The notes beneath the pieces were generated by a model. The model was not told the origin of the DNA and did no database searches. It saw only the letters and a list, made by a program, of their open reading frames with translations. A DNA stretch of 64,000 nucleotides from Hyphomicrobiales bacterium (lineage in GTDB: Bacteria > Pseudomonadota > Alphaproteobacteria > Rhizobiales > Beijerinckiaceae), in NCBI GenBank assembly GCA_027489955.1, contig JAIXYZ010000013.1:62001-126000 (forward strand), given 5' to 3'. A program made the position numbers and the translations under genes. The stretch's first letter is position 1. Each line of letters opens with the position of its first letter. Positions 25,822 through 34,291 of the stretch are shown piece by piece.

Positions 25822-26870
25822 CACCGGCTCCGTTCCTGCAGCGCTGCGATCGTTGCCGCGATGTCCATGGCGGCGCGGCCGCTTCCGTACTCGTCGATGT
25901 CCCGCCGCAGCGCATAGTCGCTCTGGGTCCACAATCGGTTCCAGCCCGCGTGGATCGTCTCGACCCACTCGGTTTCGTCCCGAAGGGTGACGCACGGGAC
26001 ACGATGGAAATAGGCTTCCTTCTGCAGTCCGCCTGAATCGGTCATCACCTCGACAGCGTTGTGCACGAGCCAGGTCATGTCGAGGTATCCGAGGGGCGCC
26101 ACGAGGGTAACGCCTTTGGGCGACAGGCCGAGACTGTCCATCAGCTTGCGCGTGCGGGGATGCACGGCCATCACGACCGGCCGTTCGCGAGCCGCAGCCT
26201 CCAGGAAGGCAAGAACCCTGCGGAACCGTTCGGGATCGTCGGTATTTTCCGCGCGATGGATGGTCGCCACCGCGTAGGATTTCGCCGACAGACCGATCTG
26301 CTCGAGAATGGCCGAGCGGCCCCGGGCGCGCTCGGTTGCCTGGATCGTCGTGTCGTACATGACATCGCCCACCGCGTGGACGCCGGACGTGATGCCCTCG
26401 CGCGCCAGATTCTCGACAGCCGTCTTCGTCGGGCAGAACAGAAGTGAGCTCAGGTGGTCCGCTACGACGCGGTTGATCTCTTCGGGCATGCGCCGATTGA
26501 AAGACCGCAGTCCAGCTTCGACGTGAGCGACAGGGATGTGCAGCTTGGCCGCCGCCAAAGCCCCAGCCACGGTGGAGTTCGTGTCGCCGTAGATCAAGAC
26601 CATGGATGGTCGCTCAGCGCGCATCACCTCGTCCAACCTTTCCAGCATGCGGCCGGTCATGGCGCCGTGGCTTAGGCTGTTCACCTCGAGGTTATGGGTC
26701 GGCGCCGGAATATCGAGCTCGGCAAAGAAGACATCCGACATGCCGGCATCGAAATGCTGACCGGTGTGCACGATGGCTTCCGTCAGGCCCGTACTCCGGA
26801 GCGCCTGTGATACCGGCGCCGCCTTGATGAATTGCGGGCGGGCACCCACGATGGTGAGAACTTGGATCAT
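25821..26870 (-). CDS. wecB: UDP-N-acetylglucosamine 2-epimerase (non-hydrolysing)
   Basis: A 349-residue enzyme interconverting UDP-GlcNAc and UDP-ManNAc, or a close 2,3-diacetamido relative. The N-terminus IQVLTIVGARPQFIKAAP is diagnostic. Catalytic residues sit in VLIYGDTNST (Asp), HVEAGLRSFNRRMPEEINR (two Glu) and VMAVHPRTRK (His); the C-terminal EVMTDSGGLQKEAYF and CVTLRDETEWVET motifs bind UDP. Length is slightly under the usual 370. In loci making 2,3-diamino-hexuronic acids this enzyme (WbpI type) supplies the manno epimer, which fits the SDR and amidotransferase set nearby. Confidence 0.93.
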   Translation of the reverse strand: MIQVLTIVGARPQFIKAAPVSQALRSTGLTEAIVHTGQHFDAGMSDVFFAELDIPAPTHNLEVNSLSHGAMTGRMLERLDEVMRAERPSMVLIYGDTNSTVAGALAAAKLHIPVAHVEAGLRSFNRRMPEEINRVVADHLSSLLFCPTKTAVENLAREGITSGVHAVGDVMYDTTIQATERARGRSAILEQIGLSAKSYAVATIHRAENTDDPERFRRVLAFLEAAARERPVVMAVHPRTRKLMDSLGLSPKGVTLVAPLGYLDMTWLVHNAVEVMTDSGGLQKEAYFHRVPCVTLRDETEWVETIHAGWNRLWTQSDYALRRDIDEYGSGRAAMDIAATIAALQERSR

Positions 26871-26904
26871 TTCCTGGCGGTCTCGAATAAGTGCAATCTT
26901 CAGG

Positions 26905-29451
26905 TCAGCGCAGGACGCCTGCTTTACGGGCTGCCCGGAGGATGCGCAAACGCAGTGCGTCCGGCATGGCCCTCCAGACGGAGCGCAGCATGCGCCGGCC
27001 GTGGGCTCCCGCTGACGAAGCCATCAGTCTTAGCCGCGTCAGAGCGGGCTGTGGCGCCGAGTTCCCATCATGCTCCGTGCGCCGTGCTCGGAACCTCGCA
27101 TCAAGCAGATCGCCGCGGCCGATACCCTGCCCGATCACCATATCATTGAGCAGGACCGTGGCAGGCGCGCGGGCTCCGAGCGGCCTGACGGAGCCGTCAC
27201 GCGTCGTCAGAAATTGGGGAACGCTGACGATCCTGCCGCGGGATGCGCCCAATGTGACCTCGTTCAGGTGCCCGTCGACCTGTCGCACGAAGGCTTCGTA
27301 AGAATAGGCGCCGCTGCCGATGACATCGCGATATGCTCTATCGGTCAAAGCTTCGAGGTAAGCTACGTCCTCGAGCCGTGCGAACACGTCGTCGATGTTC
27401 GAGAAGTCCTTGGCGAGCGGAATGTAGTGCTCGTGTGGCCTGACGACCTTTGAATATTCTCCTTCAAACAGAACGAGCGCCGTTCGCAGCCTGATCGCCT
27501 CGAAGATTTTCGGCGAAATCTGGTTCATGCGGACCGCGCCATCCCGCTCGCCCAGAAACCGGTCGTAGAACGTTTCGAACGGCATTTGGGCATGCTCTCG
27601 GGCAAAGTCGGCAAGCCTTCCGTCGAAATCGAAGACGTTGGAGCCGCTCTCCGTGCCCAGCGTTGCGCGCGCCGATCCCAAAAAGCGCAGCCAGTCGTCG
27701 CCGTAGATGCGGCGGCTGTCGTCGACTTCGATATCCACCGGAATGCCACGCTGGTCGGCAAGGCGTCTCACCTCCACGCCGATCCGACATTTCTCCTGGC
27801 CCAGAAGTCCATAATGGTGAGGCAGCCGACGCCCGCGATAGGCGATGCGCAGCGGCCGGTCGGCCATCGGACGGGCGAACCTCTCGAGCGTTCGGGTTTC
27901 GCCCACATATCCTGTCAGTGTGGGCAGGAAACGTACGTGGCCGAACCGCGATCGGGGATAGACGAGCTCGACCTGATCAAGCGGGACATTGGTGTAGATC
28001 GTCTCGATGCCGAGCGTCTCGATCCATCGCCACGCCGTCTCGGTCGTATCGTATTCGTCCTGGATGAAGAGGATTTTCGGACCATCGTACCGAGACAGCT
28101 CGACAGCGACCTCTGGCGAAATGTGCTCCTCGATCGAAAGGCGCACGGAAAAGTGGACGACGACCGCATCGAAGGCGTCGAAAGGCAGGGCCGCGGCCGA
28201 GAGGCCGGCGCCTGCCGTCGCCGGCATCAGAAAGACATTGTGCCTGGAAAAGGTCGTGAAGGCTTCCAGGTGCTCCTTGATCGCACCGACATGGGTCGAC
28301 CTGTCATCATAAAGAATCAGGACGTTGAGACCTGCCGCGTCCGTCTTGCGTCGATCGATTTCCTCTTCCACTGCCAGAAGAAGCTCCTGAAAGCGGTGAT
28401 CGTAGGACATGAGGCTGGCCGCATGCAGTCGGCGCTCGACCGCTGCGGCGTCTGCTCGGCTGGGCGCGAGCCTCTCGATCGCCTCCGCGAACCCGCCTGC
28501 GTCGCTTCTGATAGCGAACAGCTCTGGATGGGCAGAAAGCTCGTCAATCTGCGTCGACACGACGGGAAGGCCGCACGCCAGGTATTCATAAGCCTTCAGA
28601 GGCAGCGAGCGGTGCATCAGCGGGTCGTCCCTGAACGGGATGATGCCGACGGAGGACTTGCGGGCCCATGCAGCGATCTCATCGGGCGAAATCATGCCCA
28701 GGAAACGAACGTTGGGGCGCGCCTTCAGAAGGTCCCAACCTAGCAAGGAGCCATCGTCGCGCCCGCAGAATACGAAGGACCAGTGGGGGCGCCGGTCCAC
28801 CAGATCGACCAGAAGCGCGATATTCAGCCGGCTGTTGATGGCACCTTGGTAGAATACGACCGGCAGCGTTTCTCCTCCGCCTTCGAACTCAGAGGCATTG
28901 TGCGCCTGCCAGAAAGCGAAATCGCAACCGTTAGGCAGCACGAGCGTCCGGCCGCGAAAACGCGATCGGCGGCGGTAGCTCTCCGCAACTGCCGGCGATA
29001 CGGCTACCAGCATGTCTGCCAGGGCCAAAGCCCGATCGAGGTGCTCCAGGATCGACGGTGCCGTGGTGGCGATATCGCTTTCGGCGCAGAAATAGTCCTC
29101 GGTTGCGTGGAAGATGACGAAGCTGCTGCGGAGGCGGCGTAGCACGTCGAGATATTGCGGGTTGTAGACCCAAACGAGCGGGCGCCTGCGGCCGTCGCGT
29201 TCCAGCACGCTGCGGATGATGTCGTATTGATCTGAGCCATACTGATTCGTCGCGTGGACGATCGTAATATTATGCCCGTCCACGCGCTCGCATGATGAGC
29301 CGGCAAGCGACTGGTCGGGCTGAACGAAGTAGACCGGCAAATGCCGACCGAACCGCGTGGCGTAATGATAGCGGTTGCTGCGCGGCTCCGTTGCCCAATT
29401 CGACCAGGTCAGCATGACTACGCAGTCGAAGTTCTGTAGCACTTGGCTCAT
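26905..29451 (-). CDS. Two-module glycosyltransferase
   Basis: An 848-residue protein made of two glycosyltransferase-like modules. Module 1 (about 1-365) is GT4-like: VVMLTWSNWATEPRSNRYHY, LVLPNGCDFAFWQAH, PLKAYEYLACGLPVVSTQ. Module 2 (about 375-775) has KILFIQDEYDTTETAWRW, LGTESGSNVFDFDGRLADF, RMNQISPKIFEAIRLRTALV and VIGSGAYSYEAFVRQ. Module 2 is clearly homologous along its length to the divergently transcribed protein at 29629. A basic tail of about 70 residues ends with RRMLRSVWRAMPDALRLR. Probably adds two sugars in turn or builds a repeating linkage. This is the first gene of the minus arm; its promoter should lie in 29452-29628. Confidence 0.86.
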   Translation of the reverse strand: MSQVLQNFDCVVMLTWSNWATEPRSNRYHYATRFGRHLPVYFVQPDQSLAGSSCERVDGHNITIVHATNQYGSDQYDIIRSVLERDGRRRPLVWVYNPQYLDVLRRLRSSFVIFHATEDYFCAESDIATTAPSILEHLDRALALADMLVAVSPAVAESYRRRSRFRGRTLVLPNGCDFAFWQAHNASEFEGGGETLPVVFYQGAINSRLNIALLVDLVDRRPHWSFVFCGRDDGSLLGWDLLKARPNVRFLGMISPDEIAAWARKSSVGIIPFRDDPLMHRSLPLKAYEYLACGLPVVSTQIDELSAHPELFAIRSDAGGFAEAIERLAPSRADAAAVERRLHAASLMSYDHRFQELLLAVEEEIDRRKTDAAGLNVLILYDDRSTHVGAIKEHLEAFTTFSRHNVFLMPATAGAGLSAAALPFDAFDAVVVHFSVRLSIEEHISPEVAVELSRYDGPKILFIQDEYDTTETAWRWIETLGIETIYTNVPLDQVELVYPRSRFGHVRFLPTLTGYVGETRTLERFARPMADRPLRIAYRGRRLPHHYGLLGQEKCRIGVEVRRLADQRGIPVDIEVDDSRRIYGDDWLRFLGSARATLGTESGSNVFDFDGRLADFAREHAQMPFETFYDRFLGERDGAVRMNQISPKIFEAIRLRTALVLFEGEYSKVVRPHEHYIPLAKDFSNIDDVFARLEDVAYLEALTDRAYRDVIGSGAYSYEAFVRQVDGHLNEVTLGASRGRIVSVPQFLTTRDGSVRPLGARAPATVLLNDMVIGQGIGRGDLLDARFRARRTEHDGNSAPQPALTRLRLMASSAGAHGRRMLRSVWRAMPDALRLRILRAARKAGVLR

Positions 29452-29628
29452 ATCGGGTTGTGTCTCATCTCAGGGCTGGGGTATATGCCTCGCGGCCGGA
29501 ACGTCCATGCGTCGTTGGCGCCCGGGCTTCACTCAGTTGCCGGTTTCAAGCGATACCGCCGGTTGCACGGCGACAAGGATTTCAGTTCAACGGTCCATGG
29601 CCGTCGACGACAATTCATAGGTTTTTTT
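29452..29628. promoter_or_regulatory. Divergent intergenic region between paralogous glycosyltransferase genes
   Basis: A 177-base spacer between two divergent start codons. It must carry the promoter of the minus arm of the polysaccharide locus and of the gene at 29629. A T-run directly before the plus-strand ATG replaces any good Shine-Dalgarno sequence. I could not place confident -35/-10 boxes. Confidence 0.5.
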
Positions 29629-30963
29629 ATGCGGACCTTGGTTCTGTATAACGGCCACGAGACTTACACGAACACTCTCTTCGAGCACTTGGTGGCTCTC
29701 TCGAAGCTTGACCCGTCGAATCGGGTGGCCTTTTGCCATTGCGGGCCGGCCACTGCAAACGTCAGACATCTGGATCGGTTCGACGCCGTTATCGTCCATT
29801 ATAGCGTAAGGCTCCCGTATGACGGTGTCCGACACATTGCCCCTGCCTTGGCCAGTTTCCAGGGCCTCAAGGTGCTCTTCATCCAGGACGAGTACGAGCA
29901 TACTCTCCGCGCCTGGCACTGGATCAAGACGATCGGATTCGATCTCGTCTTCACGGTGGTTCCCGAGGACCATATCCAGGACGTCTATCCTCCTGCCGAG
30001 TTTCCAGGCGTAACGTTCGTATCCAATCTGACCGGTTACGTCCCGGATCTGGTCGAGCATCTCGACTTCCCGGGCCCGCCGTCGCGCCGTTCGCTCACGA
30101 TCGGTTATCGGGGCCGCCCCCTATCCCTGCGCTATGGTGCGCTCGGTATCGACAAGGTCGCCATCGGCCAGATGGTGAAGTCGTATTGCGACGCCAATGG
30201 CATCCCGAGCGATATTGCGTGGGACGAGAACGACCGGATTTACGGCGATCAATGGTACACATTCATGGCCAGCTGCCGCGCGATGCTGGGGACGGAAAGC
30301 GGCAGTAATGTTTTCGATTGGGACGGCGACCTCGACGCGCGCATTGCCGCCTGTCGCCTGGCCAACCCCGACTGGAGCGATAGCCAGGTCTACGCCGAAG
30401 TGGTGGAGCCTCACGAGCGGCCGGGCGTGATGAACCAGCTGTCGCCCAAGGTCTTCGAAGCGATTGCCATGCGGTCCGTGCTCGTCCTGTTTGAAGGCAC
30501 ATATTCCGGTGTCATTCGCCCCTGGGAGCACTTCATCCCGCTGGCGAAGGATGGCAGCAACCTGAAGGACGTGTTCGCTCATCTCGCGGATGACGCATTT
30601 GTCGATGCCATGTCGCAGCGCGCGTTCGACGATATCATCGGGTCGGGGGCGTATTCTTACACGCAGTTTGTGAAGGTGGTTGAGCGCACGATGAAGGCTC
30701 AGGCTCGCCGGCTGCGCAAACCGCTCCGTGGTACGAGAAAGGTCCAGCGGCTGATCAAGGACAACCGGCAGCTGACCGCGCTGCCGTTGCGGGAAGCACC
30801 GACGGAGACCTTCCTGGACGTGGTTCGAGGAACTGCATCTGTGAGCGTGGTGCTCCGTCAGGTGCCGCTTCAGCTCTGGATTCTGACGCCCGCGCCGGTC
30901 CGCGACCGGATCCGCGAGCCATTGAAGCGTCTGCTGACAGCTTTCAGGCGGCCGCGCGCGTGA
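29629..30963 (+). CDS. Stand-alone glycosyltransferase homologous to module 2 of the divergent gene
   Basis: A 444-residue glycosyltransferase-like protein that aligns over its length with residues about 375-775 of the protein encoded at 26905-29451. Shared blocks are VLFIQDEYEHTLRAWHW, LGTESGSNVFDWDGDLD, VMNQLSPKVFEAIAMRSVLV, EHFIPLAKDGSNL and IIGSGAYSYTQFVK. The donor-site type glutamate pair ES and the ENDRIYGDQW segment suggest a GT-B fold. ATG 29629 follows a T-run without a clear ribosome site; the frame stays open upstream to about 29443 but nothing homologous is there. It ends 12 bases before the convergent SGNH gene. Confidence 0.84.
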   Translation: MRTLVLYNGHETYTNTLFEHLVALSKLDPSNRVAFCHCGPATANVRHLDRFDAVIVHYSVRLPYDGVRHIAPALASFQGLKVLFIQDEYEHTLRAWHWIKTIGFDLVFTVVPEDHIQDVYPPAEFPGVTFVSNLTGYVPDLVEHLDFPGPPSRRSLTIGYRGRPLSLRYGALGIDKVAIGQMVKSYCDANGIPSDIAWDENDRIYGDQWYTFMASCRAMLGTESGSNVFDWDGDLDARIAACRLANPDWSDSQVYAEVVEPHERPGVMNQLSPKVFEAIAMRSVLVLFEGTYSGVIRPWEHFIPLAKDGSNLKDVFAHLADDAFVDAMSQRAFDDIIGSGAYSYTQFVKVVERTMKAQARRLRKPLRGTRKVQRLIKDNRQLTALPLREAPTETFLDVVRGTASVSVVLRQVPLQLWILTPAPVRDRIREPLKRLLTAFRRPRA

Positions 30964-30975
30964 GCCGCCTCTAGC

Positions 30976-31980
30976 CTACCTGATTGCCCCCGCCACATCC
31001 CGTTCGATCGCGCGGGCGACCGGGTGGCGGTAGTGGGTCTTGTCGAAGAAATTCTCGGGGATGCGGTTGTCCGGGCGGTCGCCGGACCAGTCGACGATCG
31101 CGGTGTTGGGGCGTGAGGCGGCCAGCGTCCGGTAGGCGGCGCGGCAGGCTTCGTCCTGCTTGGCGGCCGCGCTGCCCGGCTCGGGGACGAAGCTGATATA
31201 GCGGGGCGGGTGGACCAGCACGACGCGGGTCTGCGGCGCGAGGGTCGCGAGCACGCCCTTGAGGGCGTCGGCCGCACCGAAGCGGTCGGGGATCGCCCCT
31301 TGCGTCGGGCGCTCGCCCGCCAGCTTGGCGCGCACGTGGTTCATGTCGCCATAGCCGATACGCAGATAGTCCGCCTCGTAGTCCCAGTAGCCGTCGCGGC
31401 GCGCGCGGGTCTCTGGCTTGCGCAGGGCGGCGATGCGCCCCGGGATCGCCTCGAGGACGGAATAGCTTGCAAGGCCCCGCCAGTAATCCAGTCCCGAGCG
31501 GCCATAGAGCCAGAACGGGAAGGGCTTCTCGTGGAAGGACGCATCCGCCCGGCACCAATTGGTGTCGATTCCGAGGACGAGCGCCCGCGGCGCGGGCCGG
31601 TGCCGCAGGAACCAGTCGAGCACGAGCAGCTGCTCGCGCGGATAGGTCGCCGGCACGATCAGCGAGACGAAGCGCGCGCCCGTGGCGGCGTCGAGCCGCT
31701 CCGGCGACAGGAGCTGGACGTGGGAATTGCCGATGATGGCCGCGTCGAAGGCGGGGTCGCGCCCGCGGCTGGCATTGGCGGTGCGGGGGCCCTGAGGCGC
31801 GACGCCGGGCTTGCCGATGGAGAGCGCGCGGCCGGAATCGTACGGGTCCAGGACCGACAGCCCGATCACCAGCAGGCCGCACGCGACCGCCGCCGCGGCG
31901 ACGAGCGTCGCGGAAAAGCCGCGCCAGGGCGAGGCGGTGGCCGCCTCAGAACTGGAAGTAGATGAACTCGTAATTCGCAT
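30976..31980 (-). CDS. SGNH/GDSL-like membrane-anchored protein, probable polysaccharide O-acetylation partner
   Basis: A 334-residue protein with one N-terminal membrane segment (about 24-44, AAAVACGLLVIGLSVLD) and a periplasmic domain. AAIIGNSHVQLL resembles the Ser block of SGNH hydrolases, and the C-terminal FFDKTHYRHPVAR supplies the Asp-x-x-His expected of the AlgX/AlgJ-type O-acetyltransferases. It overlaps the MBOAT gene by 35 bases, so the two are co-translated. Together they would move an acyl group across the membrane and attach it to an exported polysaccharide, as AlgI with AlgJ/X does for alginate. The polymer target here is not known. Confidence 0.78.
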   Translation of the reverse strand: MRITSSSTSSSEAATASPWRGFSATLVAAAAVACGLLVIGLSVLDPYDSGRALSIGKPGVAPQGPRTANASRGRDPAFDAAIIGNSHVQLLSPERLDAATGARFVSLIVPATYPREQLLVLDWFLRHRPAPRALVLGIDTNWCRADASFHEKPFPFWLYGRSGLDYWRGLASYSVLEAIPGRIAALRKPETRARRDGYWDYEADYLRIGYGDMNHVRAKLAGERPTQGAIPDRFGAADALKGVLATLAPQTRVVLVHPPRYISFVPEPGSAAAKQDEACRAAYRTLAASRPNTAIVDWSGDRPDNRIPENFFDKTHYRHPVARAIERDVAGAIR

Positions 31981-33319
31981 CGTCCCCGATCTTGAAGAGG
32001 ATCAGCGTGAAGGCGATGCCGACCGCCACCGCCAGCCAGCGCCACGGGCCGGCGCGGTGCGCGGCGGCCCAGGCCGTCGGCCCGAGGATGGCGATGGCGC
32101 CCGCCAGCGCGATCGTGCGCCAGCGGAACCCGCGGCCCCACTCGGTCAGGCCGAACAGGCCCTTGTACATGGCGATGGCAGCGTCGAAGGTCTGCGCCCT
32201 AAAGAGCACCCAGGTCAGGCACACGAACAGCCCGGTCAGCGCCCAGCCCGCCAGCGCGGGCATGGCCAGCCCGGCCCGGCGCCAGAGCACGCCCGCTCCC
32301 AGCCCCAGCCCATGGGCGACGCCCCAGGCGACGAAGGTCCAGGAGGCGCCGTGCCAGAGCCCGCCCAGCGCCATCGTGGCGAACAGCGCCCAGAGCTGCA
32401 GGGACAGGCCGTGGCGGCTGCCGCCGAGCGGGATGTAGAGGTAGTCCCGCAGGAAGCGCGACAGCGTCATGTGCCAGCGCCGCCAGAAATCCTGCAGCGA
32501 GGTCGCGCGGTAGGGCACGTCGAAGTTCTGCGGCAGCACGATCCCGAACAGGAGCGCGATGCCCAGCGCCATGTCGGTGTAGCCGGAGAAGTCGAAATAG
32601 ATCTGGAACGTGAAGGCCAGCGTGCCCTGCCAGGCCTCGACGAAGGTCGGCGCGGTGCCGGCGGCCGCCGCCTCGAAGACCGGGTTGGCGAGCTGGCCCA
32701 GCGGATCGCCGACGAACACCTTCTTGGCAAGGCCTATGGCCAGCAGCAGCAGCCCGCGGCCGGCCCGCTCCCAGGCGTCCGGGCGCGCATAGGGCCGCTC
32801 GTCGAACTGGTGCATGATCTCGCGCCAGCGCACCAGCGGGCCGGCGAGAACCTGCGGGAAGAAGGCGATGTAGAGCGCGTAGCGCACCAGGTCGTAGCGC
32901 GGGGCGTGGCCCCGGCGCAGGTCCACCAGGTACATCACGTGGTGGAAGGTGAAGAACGAGATGCCGAGCGGCAGCGCCAGGTCCGACCGGGGCACCAGCA
33001 CGCCGGGCACGAGTTCGGCGATCCCGGCGAAGAAGTTGAAGTACTTGAAGACCGCCAGCACGGCGAGGTTGGCCACGATCGCCGCAGTGATCAGCGTGCC
33101 CGCGCGGCTTCTCTGGAAGGCCTCCGCCACCAGCCAGTTCACCAGGATGGAGGCGGCCAGCAGCGGCACGAAGCGCCAGTCCCAATAGCCGTAGAACGCG
33201 AAGGACAGGACCGCCAGCAGCGGCAGGCGCCAGGCCGGGCGGAAGCGCTCCACGCACACATGCAGCGCGAGCGCGGCGGGCAGGAAGACCAGCAGGAAGG
33301 CGAAGGAATTGAAGAGCAT
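31946..33319 (-). CDS. MBOAT family O-acyltransferase (AlgI-like)
   Basis: A 457-residue membrane-bound O-acyltransferase with roughly 11 hydrophobic segments. Family landmarks are LLFNSFAFLLVFLPAALAL at the N-terminus, NFFAGI, PLGISFFTFHHVMYLVDLRRG, PQVLAGPLVRW, YFDFSGYTDMALGIALLFG, PQNFDVPYRATSLQDFWRRWH with TLSRFLRDYLYIPLGGSRHG, and the catalytic His in ALGGLWHGASWTFVAWG. It transfers acyl groups through the membrane to the SGNH-like partner encoded next. Divergent from the DeoR regulator with 183 bases between. Could serve the neighbouring polysaccharide or another polymer. Confidence 0.93.
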   Translation of the reverse strand: MLFNSFAFLLVFLPAALALHVCVERFRPAWRLPLLAVLSFAFYGYWDWRFVPLLAASILVNWLVAEAFQRSRAGTLITAAIVANLAVLAVFKYFNFFAGIAELVPGVLVPRSDLALPLGISFFTFHHVMYLVDLRRGHAPRYDLVRYALYIAFFPQVLAGPLVRWREIMHQFDERPYARPDAWERAGRGLLLLAIGLAKKVFVGDPLGQLANPVFEAAAAGTAPTFVEAWQGTLAFTFQIYFDFSGYTDMALGIALLFGIVLPQNFDVPYRATSLQDFWRRWHMTLSRFLRDYLYIPLGGSRHGLSLQLWALFATMALGGLWHGASWTFVAWGVAHGLGLGAGVLWRRAGLAMPALAGWALTGLFVCLTWVLFRAQTFDAAIAMYKGLFGLTEWGRGFRWRTIALAGAIAILGPTAWAAAHRAGPWRWLAVAVGIAFTLILFKIGDDANYEFIYFQF

Positions 33320-33502
33320 CGGACTCGCGGCTGGCGGGTCGCCGGCCGCCGATCCCGCCGGCCGCGACGGAGCCGTTCCTGACTGAAGCGGACGGCAGCG
33401 TCAATGCCGCAGGCGCGCTTCGCCCGGTGTGGCCTGCGCGAGAATGGCGTTGATTTGCGCCCGCCGGCGGCCCAATCCTGTCGTCGCCATCCGGGAACGC
33501 CC
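33320..33502. promoter_or_regulatory. Divergent promoter region between MBOAT and DeoR genes
   Basis: A 183-base spacer of high GC content that must drive both the O-acyltransferase pair and the DeoR-family regulator. There is no clear Shine-Dalgarno before the regulator ATG at 33503 beyond a weak GGGAA, and I cannot place promoter boxes with confidence. Confidence 0.4.
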
Positions 33503-34291
33503 ATGACCGAGCGCCTGAAGAAGGACGTCCGCCAGAAGATGATCGTTGCCGAGCTCGCCGCGAGCCCGGCGGTGCGCATCTCCACCATGGCGCGCAAGCT
33601 CTCGGTGTCGACCGAGACCGTGCGCCGCGACCTCGACGACCTGACCCGCCGCGGGCTTGTGAGCCGCACCTATGGCGGGGCGGCGTCGGCCGCGTCCCAG
33701 CCCGAATTCGCCGACCGCTCGGGCATGTCCGTCACCGAGCGCGCCGCCATCGGCCAGCGCGCCGCCTCGCTGGTGACGCGCGGGGCCACGGTGATGATCG
33801 ATTCAGGCTCCACCAACGTGCATCTCGCCCGGGCGCTGGTCTGGCGCGCGCAGGCGATCACGGTCATCACCAACAGCTTCGGCGTCGCCAGCATGCTGGC
33901 CGACGAGCCGGCCATCCGCGTCCTGTTCTGCGGCGGCGAGATCAACCGCCGCGAGCGCGGCGTGTATGGCCACGAGACGGTGGCCTTCGTCGGCCGCTTC
34001 CACGCCGACTTCGCGTTCATCGGCGCCTCCGGCCTCACCGAAGACGGCCCCACGGACGTGGAATCGGGCGCGGCCTGGGTGAAGCGGGCCATGCTGGAGC
34101 GCGCGGCGCGCAGCATTCTTCTGGTCGATCATTCGAAGTTCGGCCGCCGGCACCTGGAGCTTGTCTGCCCCCTGGCTGACCTGTCCGCCGTGGTCAGCGA
34201 CCGCGCGCCGGACACCGCCCTGTCCGGACGGCTCGAAGCCTCCGGCGTCGACCTTATCCTCGCGCCGCCGGTCGCGTCCGCGGCGGCGTGA
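33503..34291 (+). CDS. DeoR family transcriptional regulator (GlpR-like)
   Basis: A 262-residue repressor. N-terminal winged helix-turn-helix: RQKMIVAELAASPAVRIS, then MARKLSVSTETVRRDLDDL and RRGLVSRTYGGA. The C-terminal DeoRC sugar-phosphate sensor domain has GATVMIDSGSTNVHLARAL, VITNSFGVASML, LFCGGEINRRERGVYG and LLVDHSKFGRR. It converges with glpD, their 3' ends overlapping by 38 bases, so this is probably a glycerol-3-phosphate-responsive repressor of that gene; the pairing is inferred. ATG 33503 is the family-consistent start; the open frame extends upstream without homology. Confidence 0.9.
   Translation: MTERLKKDVRQKMIVAELAASPAVRISTMARKLSVSTETVRRDLDDLTRRGLVSRTYGGAASAASQPEFADRSGMSVTERAAIGQRAASLVTRGATVMIDSGSTNVHLARALVWRAQAITVITNSFGVASMLADEPAIRVLFCGGEINRRERGVYGHETVAFVGRFHADFAFIGASGLTEDGPTDVESGAAWVKRAMLERAARSILLVDHSKFGRRHLELVCPLADLSAVVSDRAPDTALSGRLEASGVDLILAPPVASAAA

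Noticed and set aside
31811-33382. Long plus-strand open frame antisense to the MBOAT gene
   Set aside because: Its translation is rich in Arg, Glu and Gln without domains, whereas the minus strand gives a full MBOAT protein.
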